Source: Chloroflexi bacterium RBG_13_53_26 (lineage in GTDB: Bacteria; Chloroflexota; Dehalococcoidia; UBA2247; RBG-13-53-26). Taken from it: DNA of 34,406 nt. The DNA lies in the NCBI GenBank assembly GCA_001795035.1, contig MGMW01000112.1:1-34406 (forward strand), given 5' to 3'. Within the stretch, counting starts at the first letter, position 1. The number at the start of each line of letters is the position of its first letter. Made by a program: the position numbers and the translations under genes. Positions 27,323 to 34,406 of this stretch are shown here, in pieces. The notes beneath the pieces were generated by a model that saw only the letters and a program-made list of their open reading frames with translations, was not told where the DNA came from and did no database searches.

Positions 27323-28714
27323 ATGTCGAACGGTTTTCGCAGTCTCCCCAGCGTGGACAGGTTGTTGGCAGATGAGCGCCTCCAGCCGCTTGAGGCAATA
27401 TATTCTCGCCAATTCATTACCGATGAAGTGCGCCTGATCCTTGAAGAGAGTCGTTCATCGATTGTCAGAGGTCAACCCGCCCCCTCTTTTGATGAATTGT
27501 TGGCATCGGTTTGCGCCCGTGTTGAGTCGCTGGGCCAAATCACACTAAGGCCGGTGATCAACGCCACTGGCGTTGTTCTGCACACCAATCTGGGCCGTGC
27601 GCCCGTCAGCCAGGAAACCGCAACTGCTATGAAGGCGGTCTCACTGGGCTATGTGAATCTGGAATTCGATCTTGAAAGTGGGGCACGCGGGTCTCGCGAA
27701 GTCCACATATCCTCCCTGCTGTGTCGCCTTACGGGGGCCGAAGCAGCCCTGGTGGTGAATAACAACTCCTCTGCAGTTCTCCTCGCCTTGAGTGCCCTGG
27801 CGAAGAAGAAAGAGGTGATTGTGTCCCGAGGGCAAGCAGTAGAGATCGGCGGTGGTTTCCGCATCCCCGATGTGATGCGCCAGAGTGGGGCCAAGCTGGT
27901 GGAAGTGGGTACCACCAATTGTACCTACCCATCGGACTACGAGCAGGCGATTACCGCCAGAACAGCGGCACTGCTCCGTGTGCACTCAAGCAACTTCAAG
28001 ATAATCGGGTTCGCCCAAGAAGTATCTGTAAATGAAATCGCCGAACTGGGGGCAAGGCACAATCTGCCCGTGCTGGATGATTTGGGGAGCGGTTGTCTCC
28101 TGGATACCACCAGATTTGGATTGGGCCCGGAGCCTATGGTTCAGGACAGCATTGCTGCCGGCGTCGCCTTGGCCTTCTTCTCGGGTGATAAGCTCCTGGG
28201 TGGCCCACAAGCCGGCATCATTGTGGGCAAGAAGCACCTCATTGACAAACTCAGGAAACACCCCCTGGCTCGTGCAGCGCGCGTTGACAAAACGAGAATG
28301 GCCGGGCTGGCTGCTACCCTTCTCCATTATCTCAAGGGAGAGGCAGAGCAGAAGATACCAGTGTGGCAGATGATATCGATGCCTCTGGAGGAGATAGAGA
28401 AGCGGGCCAGGGAGTGGTCAGAGCACTTCAAAGGACTGGCCACCGTGACGGAAGGCGAATCTGTAGTGGGAGGGGGTAGCCTGCCGGGAAGCACTCTGCC
28501 TACCAGGCTTCTGGTCATCAAGGGATCAGCCAGGGCAAAAGAGCGGAATACGGTTCAAGCACTGGCGGCCCGGCTAAGGGCTCACCAGCCACCGGTTGTG
28601 GGACGGATAGAAGGTAATTCACTGCTTCTCGACCCCCGCACTGTGTTCCCTGATGAAGACCGTATAGTCCTTGAGGCACTTCGCCACGGCCTGGATTCCC
28701 TGGGAGTGGGCTGA
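27323..28714 (+). CDS. selA: L-seryl-tRNA(Sec) selenium transferase
   Basis: LRPVINATGVVLHTNLGRAPVS, VNNNSSAVLLAL, VLDDLGSGCLLDT, FFSGDKLLGGPQAGIIVG. SD-supported start at 27323; the supplied ORF begins at 27302. Confidence 0.95.
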   Translation: MSNGFRSLPSVDRLLADERLQPLEAIYSRQFITDEVRLILEESRSSIVRGQPAPSFDELLASVCARVESLGQITLRPVINATGVVLHTNLGRAPVSQETATAMKAVSLGYVNLEFDLESGARGSREVHISSLLCRLTGAEAALVVNNNSSAVLLALSALAKKKEVIVSRGQAVEIGGGFRIPDVMRQSGAKLVEVGTTNCTYPSDYEQAITARTAALLRVHSSNFKIIGFAQEVSVNEIAELGARHNLPVLDDLGSGCLLDTTRFGLGPEPMVQDSIAAGVALAFFSGDKLLGGPQAGIIVGKKHLIDKLRKHPLARAARVDKTRMAGLAATLLHYLKGEAEQKIPVWQMISMPLEEIEKRAREWSEHFKGLATVTEGESVVGGGSLPGSTLPTRLLVIKGSARAKERNTVQALAARLRAHQPPVVGRIEGNSLLLDPRTVFPDEDRIVLEALRHGLDSLGVG

Positions 28715-28809
28715 GGGGTTTGAATGAAGATTGTGGGAAGAGAGGTCTTCTCAAGTTCACTTCGGACCAGGAATCAATAGTGTCTGGACAACAAACAAGC
28801 TGAATCGCC

Positions 28810-29106
28810 CTATGTTACCAGACTCCTGGATTCCTCTGTCTCCCATTCGTTTTGGTGAGGTCGAGGTGCCTTGGGCTGTTTCTCTTTACCTTCATTGACT
28901 GGTTGCAGATGGTTACTGAACTCCCTTTGTTGGCCACACAATCTGCACACGCCCTTGCTGGTTTCCTCCTGTGCAAACTCGATTATCCAATGGTGCCTAC
29001 AGGTTCCTTTTGATTCAGTCTGCAGAGCATTCAATCGCCGTTTCACTGGCATGGCATCAACTCCGTAATGATATTGAAGACTCGATGAGTTCCCTCTCAG
29101 GAACAT
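28810..29106 (-). CDS. Small zinc-ribbon-like protein (CRHHWIIE…GVCRLCGQQREF)
   Basis: C-x-H-H and CxxC pattern; likely start at MPVKRRLNALQ. Confidence 0.55.
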   Translation of the reverse strand: MFLRGNSSSLQYHYGVDAMPVKRRLNALQTESKGTCRHHWIIEFAQEETSKGVCRLCGQQREFSNHLQPVNEGKEKQPKAPRPHQNEWETEESRSLVT

Positions 29107-29307
29107 TCCCGCTACTGCCGATATAGTCTACGCTGGCATGCTCTCAAGCGTATCACCGCAAGGGCTGATATCCTCTCGTAACTATCACAACAGGCTGTCA
29201 TTCCTCTCCACCAGAACGTGACAAAAGTCGCTTACTGTCCGCCATCAGTTAAATACAATTTATGGTGTATTAAGAACACTGTCTCAAAGAAAGCAGAAGG
29301 AGGTACA

Positions 29308-29724
29308 ATGATGACAGCTATGATAGTAAGACGCCCAAGTATCATCGAGGAGCTAGAGAATCTGACGGACGGGCTGTGGACAAACTGGGAACGTTGGGGT
29401 GGTCATTATATGACCCTGGATGTCCACGAGGCAAATGATGAGTTGGTAGTGAAGGCCGAGCTTCCTGGTGTTGAGAAGGACAGCTTCGATGTGACCATCG
29501 ACGGGGAGTTGCTTCGGATAGAGGCTGAGAAGAAGGGCGCGGATGAGACACAAGAGGGTAGCTACTACCTGCGCGAGAGGCATTATGGTAAGTTCTCACG
29601 AGCTCTATCTCTTCCATTCCCTGTTGACTCTGGCAAGGCATCAGCCACTCTGGAGAATGGAGTCTTGGAGATACGGTTGCCCAAGGCTGAAGAGGCCAAG
29701 AGCAAGCGGATTGAAGTGAAATAG
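29308..29724 (+). CDS. Hsp20/alpha-crystallin small heat-shock protein
   Basis: MTLDVHEANDELVVKAELPGVEKDSFDVTIDGELLRIEAEKK…YYLRERHYGKFSRALSLPFPVD…ATLENGVLEIRLPKAE; SD AAGGAGG before ATG 29308. Confidence 0.93.
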   Translation: MMTAMIVRRPSIIEELENLTDGLWTNWERWGGHYMTLDVHEANDELVVKAELPGVEKDSFDVTIDGELLRIEAEKKGADETQEGSYYLRERHYGKFSRALSLPFPVDSGKASATLENGVLEIRLPKAEEAKSKRIEVK

Positions 29725-29906
29725 AGCGGACCTCGAATAACGGTTGTAGGGGGAGTTGGGGTTTACCCGGCTCCTTCTTTTTGCCCAAGCGGCCCTCGTG
29801 ACCGTCAATTACCTTGGGGGGCAGTCATATTGGAGGTTTGCTGTCCGTTTGGACCTTGTTGCCGTATCTACGGATCCGATGGACTCTGCCGGGCTGCAAG
29901 CTGGGC

Positions 29907-30182
29907 CTAGAAGGTTCGCTTCACACAGATCGTGGATATTTCGCCCAATTCTATGTCCATTAGGTAACCGCGGTGTTCCGTGTCACCAGGTCGCTCTAGG
30001 GTGTTCTGAACGCCTTCAGAAGTCATCACGATGTCTACTTCTTCGTGGGGCTGCAAGTGCATTATCTGCGACAGTAGCTCGCTGATATCAGAGCCCTGCA
30101 ATGGAGTTTCATCTGAAGCTTTCCCTGACAGCGCATCCGCAGGATGGCCCAACACTGATTGCTGATCGATCGCATAACCCAT
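29907..30182 (-). CDS. Hypothetical protein
   Basis: Open frame with ATG at 30182 after GGAGAT; no family recognised. Confidence 0.35.
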   Translation of the reverse strand: MGYAIDQQSVLGHPADALSGKASDETPLQGSDISELLSQIMHLQPHEEVDIVMTSEGVQNTLERPGDTEHRGYLMDIELGEISTICVKRTF

Positions 30183-30280
30183 GCTATCTCCTTTTCCGTC
30201 CGTCATTCATCTGTGATCTGATAATGAACGCTGACTATCAGGGCATAGAGGATTCCTGGTATGCCGTCACTATGTCCGGC

Positions 30281-30487
30281 CTACACTCTCGTGCTGGTAG
30301 CGACAGACGTTTGACCAAGCACTTCGTCAACCTTCGATTCTGCGAGTGCCAACAGCTCTTTCAAATCCCTGTTCTCGTGGTCAAGAGTCCTAATACGTTC
30401 CAGCGCCCTGTCTCTCTCCTGGTGAAGAGCCTTGGCGAGGCCAGCAGCCTCTTCCATCTTCTGCAGTATCGATTGTTGTTGTGCCAT
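30281..30487 (-). CDS. Short coiled-coil protein similar to the N-terminus of 1257..1706
   Basis: MAQQQSILQKMEEAAGLAKALHQERDRALERIRTLDHENRDLKELLALAESKVDEVLGQTS; SD-like GAGGG upstream. Confidence 0.6.
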   Translation of the reverse strand: MAQQQSILQKMEEAAGLAKALHQERDRALERIRTLDHENRDLKELLALAESKVDEVLGQTSVATSTRV

Positions 30488-30726
30488 ATATTCCCTCGTC
30501 GGTCTTGATTGAAGTGTCCGATGCTACCAGGTGTCTCCGAGCCGCTCCTTCAGACGAGCGCAGAACCGCATGACAGTCGTCACTCCTCAACTGGATTCTA
30601 CGCGAACGGCGTCTCAAACAGACCTCAGGGGTATGACAAAAACTCACCAATAGTTCACACTGGACCAGAGGATCCATGACCCTTCACAAGTCAGGTCTTC
30701 GCCTTGACGCTGGCGTATGTCGGCGT

Positions 30727-30918
30727 TCACTTGCTCCTTCTGACTGCAAGAATGGCGATCAGGACTACCAGACCAAGGAGGGCGAGTCCCACCGGCAATA
30801 TCACACGCCACGTCGTTACTCTGACCAACAACGCAAAACTGAAGCCCAATCCCAGCACCAGAATCCACGCCAGAAGTCCCAATAACAGTTCCATGGCTGA
30901 AGTTCTTACGCTGTGCAT
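30727..30918 (-). CDS. Small two-TM membrane protein
   Basis: MHSVRTSAMELLLGLLAWILVLGLGFSFALLVRVTTWRVILPVGLALLGLVVLIAILAVRRSK; SD GGGAGA before the ATG. Confidence 0.55.
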   Translation of the reverse strand: MHSVRTSAMELLLGLLAWILVLGLGFSFALLVRVTTWRVILPVGLALLGLVVLIAILAVRRSK

Positions 30919-30990
30919 ATCGCTTCTCCCGCTTGATGTTCTGTATGTTCTGTCACATTTGTATGTGCAAAAGAAAGGCATCTTCTGCCG

Positions 30991-31440
30991 TCACGATCCC
31001 TCTTCCAGGTACTTGCGGTTTTTTTCCGCCGCAGCTTCCATCTCATCCTCCATCATCTTCTTGATCCACTTCTTCCCAAGCTGGCCCAGAACCTTTCCCG
31101 CCATTCCCCCAAACTTGATGTCCATTGTATAGGTCACCTTGGTCCCTTCAGATACTGACTCAAAGGTTGTCGTTGATTTCGAGCCTTGCCCCGGACCTGA
31201 CACTACTTCGGAGTCGATGCGATGCGGCAGATGGAGCACCGTTTTATGCGTGGTCTTCAATCGTCGACGTCCCGCATCCCGTTCTTCCTCAACCAGTATC
31301 TCATTCTCACGGCTGCTCACGATCTTGAACGATGCGTCATCGCTTGAATGCATACTGAAGTATAGCTCGGGATTGCCGAAATACTCGACCACCTTCTCTA
31401 TTGGGACTCGGATGACCTTTCGTAGCTGAACCTTGGCCAT
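30991..31440 (-). CDS. SRPBCC / polyketide-cyclase-like lipid-binding-fold protein
   Basis: VIRVPIEKVVEYFGNPELYFSMHSS…TTTFESVSEGTKVTYTMDIKFGGMAGKVLGQLGKKWIKKMMEDEM. Confidence 0.75.
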   Translation of the reverse strand: MAKVQLRKVIRVPIEKVVEYFGNPELYFSMHSSDDASFKIVSSRENEILVEEERDAGRRRLKTTHKTVLHLPHRIDSEVVSGPGQGSKSTTTFESVSEGTKVTYTMDIKFGGMAGKVLGQLGKKWIKKMMEDEMEAAAEKNRKYLEEGS

Positions 31441-31840
31441 GCTTTCACCTCACGATAGACCGCGCAGTATAAAAACTGTTGAAGGTTGTGAACTCCGACT
31501 GTTGTTTTCGCCGAAGAGGTTGCCCCTTCCATCGACTGCGCGAAGCCGGAGGAAGATTATACCATCGTAAGCCTCATCCTCCAACTCTCACGCCCGGCAT
31601 TCAGAATACGCCACTGCAACTCGGATCGGACCGTCCATGGAGGGAATATGTCTGTAACCCTCCAGGCTAGAGGACACTCTTTCGAAGACAGCATGAATCC
31701 TACAAGTCGCCACCGGGGTCCATTCAATGCTGACAGGTGAGGGTGCTATGAGGAACACAAGAGACTCACAGGTCCACGGCCAATCCGAATCTATGGAAAC
31801 AGGAGCACCACAATGCGAGTACAACAGGTGGGGCATCGAA

Positions 31841-32098
31841 TCAGGATCGGTGTAGGTCTCTCCACAATTGCCAGAGAGCATAAAGGGCAACAAGAACACA
31901 TAGTCCCAGCTCCAACCCTCTGACCCACGCATTAGGTTCGACTGCCTTCACAGCCCCATTTATCCACATCAGGGCAAATACGCCTGACAGGCCTATGAAT
32001 CCACAACACAACAAGAACAAGGGCAACGCCCGACCGTTCAATACGCGTCTGACTCTGCCCATATTCTTATTCGTCTCCACACGCCATTGGTTTGCCAC
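31841..32098 (-). CDS. Small membrane protein
   Basis: Two hydrophobic stretches (LPLFLLCCGFIGLSGVFALMWI; LELGLCVLVALYALWQLW). Confidence 0.45.
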   Translation of the reverse strand: MANQWRVETNKNMGRVRRVLNGRALPLFLLCCGFIGLSGVFALMWINGAVKAVEPNAWVRGLELGLCVLVALYALWQLWRDLHRS

Positions 32099-32592
32099 TT
32101 TCGACTTCCATACATTGGTACACCCGCAACAGCTTGTTGCATCTGTTTTCTGGGTTCAGATCGCCTATGAGGCTCCCTGCAGGGAATAAGTAAGATCAGA
32201 GACAGAATAACCATGAGCCCTACCTGAATACCTAGTGAGTCCAGGGCATCAACGTCTCTTATATATCTGGGGAATATACCACTCAGATGTATCCATCTTC
32301 CTTGAGAGCCTAATATCCATTCAAAGTCCCAGCATAGCCAAGCCCAGAGGCCTGACAGCAAATACCATCTGCCCTTTGTGACTACTGCCGAGACTGCCAG
32401 TACATGAACTCCTATAAGAATACCCCAGTACCACCATGGGCCATGAAGCCCATGATAAGCTCCGATTTCGTCCAGTACCCAGTGGGAAACAAACCCACCT
32501 GCTAGAGTAAGGCTGACCTTAGCCCAGAGTGGCTTTCTCCTCACCACTTCATATACAGTGGCCCCAGCTAATAAGTGCGCCCCAACCCACAT
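32038..32592 (-). CDS. Polytopic membrane protein, metal-dependent-hydrolase-like (DUF457-like appearance)
   Basis: MWVGAHLLAGATVYE…AGGFVSHWVLDEIGAYH…WLCWDFEWILG. Confidence 0.5.
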   Translation of the reverse strand: MWVGAHLLAGATVYEVVRRKPLWAKVSLTLAGGFVSHWVLDEIGAYHGLHGPWWYWGILIGVHVLAVSAVVTKGRWYLLSGLWAWLCWDFEWILGSQGRWIHLSGIFPRYIRDVDALDSLGIQVGLMVILSLILLIPCREPHRRSEPRKQMQQAVAGVPMYGSRKWQTNGVWRRIRIWAESDAY

Positions 32593-32732
32593 TCCTGCTC
32601 TACCCCCTGATAGACATGCTCTATGTCGCTATCTTCCCAGCCAAAAGACCGTGTGCGAGATACACCCCCTACCTCCTAGTAGAATTTGGGCAACCTGCAC
32701 CAACCAGTTCGGAGTAAGACCAAATGGCGGCA

Positions 32733-33146
32733 TCAGACTATATCAGTGTCTCCAAAAGCGGTCACCAGCCACGCCGGGGGCCATTCCGCTGTCGAGTTCC
32801 CCCCCAGAGATTCGGCGGGGGCCTGCTGCAGTTTGCTAATGAGCCATCTGAGAAGCCAGCCATGACCCTGCATTTTTATGGAGAAGAGAGGATTCGCGGT
32901 GTCATACCGCCCATGCATGTTCTTGGCGAAAACATCCACCTGGTAAAGATGAAGTCTGTCTCTCACTTCTATGCATACGGCCTCACCCATGAACACTCTC
33001 ACCGTGTCACCGGGGTTGTTGGTGATATCATCCTCGTACTCCTCGACAGCTAGCGCATCCGCAGCTTGGAGAAGGCTGCTAATCTGTTCACATAGTTCCT
33101 TTTGCATTTCACACCCCCCTAACCATAATCCGCTTGCCTGAAGCAA
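32733..33146 (-). CDS. Hypothetical protein
   Basis: Open frame with plausible composition; likely start MQKELCEQISSLL. Confidence 0.4.
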   Translation of the reverse strand: MLQASGLWLGGCEMQKELCEQISSLLQAADALAVEEYEDDITNNPGDTVRVFMGEAVCIEVRDRLHLYQVDVFAKNMHGRYDTANPLFSIKMQGHGWLLRWLISKLQQAPAESLGGNSTAEWPPAWLVTAFGDTDIV

Positions 33147-33169
33147 GTGAGAGCCTGGAGCCTTTTGTG

Positions 33170-33204
33170 CCCAAAAAGAAAACCGACCCCAGTGGGGTCG
33201 GTTT
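33170..33204 (-). terminator. Rho-independent terminator
   Basis: Minus strand AAACCGACCCC-ACT-GGGGTCGGTTT followed by TCTTTTTGG; perfect 11-bp stem. Confidence 0.85.
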
Positions 33205-33653
33205 CACTACTAGCTCCTCACCGCCCAAGTGACCATCTACGGGCAGTGATTCGTCGCTCCCCTGTGTCTATTTACTAGATTTATTCCAGGTATCTTGTTT
33301 CTATCCTATTAGTCGGAGGAAGACGACCAAAACCCTCAATCCCATCTGTGCATACCTTTCCAGCCAAATCAAGGGCAGAAAGAGTAACCAAAATGAGAAC
33401 GTGCACGTTATTCAGGAGCCCTGCCGCCAGCCTGAAGCGCTCATCTGCCCAACTGCACAATGTCAGAATTCTTGTGTGAGATGGCAGAATGCGGACTTGA
33501 CGCAACCCGCAGGAAAACGAGGTGGATCTGGACAAAAGCGGCTATCAGTCGAAAGGCCGGCCCGATAGCCGCGGAAGGCAGTGCTACAATGGCGGTGGGA
33601 GGAGGCAACTGAATCGGGTCTTCGCTTGGCAGTCCTGGCCCGCGCACTCAGTT

Positions 33654-34055
33654 CTATTTGACCCTGAATATGGAGAATGTTCCGGTCGCTTTGGCAACAA
33701 GACGTCCATCATTTGCGATTTCTGATTCCAGGGTGGCAATCCTCTTGCTCCTGTGAAGGATTCTTGTATCACAGGTCAGCCTACCCGATGCCACCGCCTT
33801 GAGGTAGATGATTTGGATTTCTATGGTTGCACACAGCTCATCATCTTCCATACATGAGTAAAGTGCGCCTCCCATGCCGGTGTCGGCCATCGAATAGATG
33901 ACGCCCCCGTGCAGCACCCTGTGAGGGTTGAGTAACCGTTCGTCTACCTCCAAGACACACTGACTGTGTCCATCCTCACACCTGACGAAATCCAGGCCTA
34001 TGAGGTCTCCGAACGGATTGAACCCTCCTGACCCCGGAGGTATCTTCTTGGGCAT
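33654..34055 (-). CDS. PaaI-family hotdog thioesterase
   Basis: NPHRVLHGGVIYSMADTGMGGALYS…ATIEIQIIYLKAVASGRLTCDTRILHRSKRIATLESEI. Confidence 0.88.
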   Translation of the reverse strand: MPKKIPPGSGGFNPFGDLIGLDFVRCEDGHSQCVLEVDERLLNPHRVLHGGVIYSMADTGMGGALYSCMEDDELCATIEIQIIYLKAVASGRLTCDTRILHRSKRIATLESEIANDGRLVAKATGTFSIFRVK

Positions 34056-34124
34056 AAAGATTTCCTCAAAATTCCTACCCGAAACTATAGCACGGGCTAC
34101 CTCTCACGCCGTACACTCACCCCA

Positions 34125-34406
34125 CTAGAGCTGTAGTTCCTCTCTGAGTATAGCGAAGAATTTCTCTTTCGCGTGCTTCTCATACCAGGGATGATGGCCA
34201 CAGCGCTCCAGTAGTATGAATCGAAAGTTGTCCACGAATCTGGAAAGCGGAGTCTCCACCCCTTCGGCGGGATGGGGGTCGTACTCTCCATGGATTGCTA
34301 CCACTGGACACTTTGTTTCGTTGCCAATCTTCAGAAGCTCCCCATTGCTTCTCATCTCTTCGGCATCTCTCCAAACACTCTGATAGATATCGTACTGGTA
34401 TTCAAT
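34125..34406 (-). CDS. Alpha/beta hydrolase, truncated by window edge
   Basis: Frame open to the edge: IEYQYDIYQSVWRDAEEMRSNGELLKIGNETKCPVVAIHGEYDPHPAEGV…LLERCGHHPWYEKHAKEKFFAIL (Asp and GHHPW His). Confidence 0.8.
   Translation of the reverse strand: MEYQYDIYQSVWRDAEEMRSNGELLKIGNETKCPVVAIHGEYDPHPAEGVETPLSRFVDNFRFILLERCGHHPWYEKHAKEKFFAILREELQL

Noticed and set aside
27986-28327. ORFs antisense to selA
   Set aside because: Shadow frames of a well-supported selA.
33281-33647. Short minus-strand ORFs (84 and 68 aa)
   Set aside because: Overlap each other, no motif or convincing SD; likely non-coding.
1-34406. CRISPR array or large tandem repeats
   Set aside because: No regularly spaced repeats seen by eye; only the short GTTAAGCAA triplet.

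Overview
34.4 kb bacterial window, GC-moderate and gene-dense. It looks like an anaerobe, possibly Chloroflexota/Dehalococcoidia-like, but that is only an impression from protein style and was not verified. Left edge (about 1-3.4 kb): accessory DNA with a 5'-truncated tyrosine recombinase, a coiled-coil protein and a nonsense-interrupted gene, ending at a tRNA-Glu. About 3.5-12 kb: housekeeping genes (argC, histidine phosphatase, nth, folP-folK-PTPS, UPF0434/Trm112-like, gamma-carbonic-anhydrase-like, OYE-type FAD oxidoreductase) plus two tiny desulforedoxin-like ORFs missing from the supplied track. About 12.3-19.3 kb: a redox operon, GlcD-like / EtfB (FixA) / HdrD-like CCG Fe-S protein / second GlcD-like / FixC-like / FixX-like, with no visible EtfA/FixB. 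About 20.8-28.7 kb: a selenium locus (selB, selD, DUF3343, yedF, SufS/CsdB-like desulfurase, tusA-like, yedE; selA divergent). In it, selD is itself a selenoprotein gene: an in-frame UGA plus a bSECIS-like hairpin extends it 30 codons upstream of the supplied ORF. Right end: Hsp20, SRPBCC and PaaI-thioesterase proteins, small hypothetical proteins, and an alpha/beta hydrolase truncated by the window edge. No CRISPR array, rRNA or convincing tRNA-Sec was seen.
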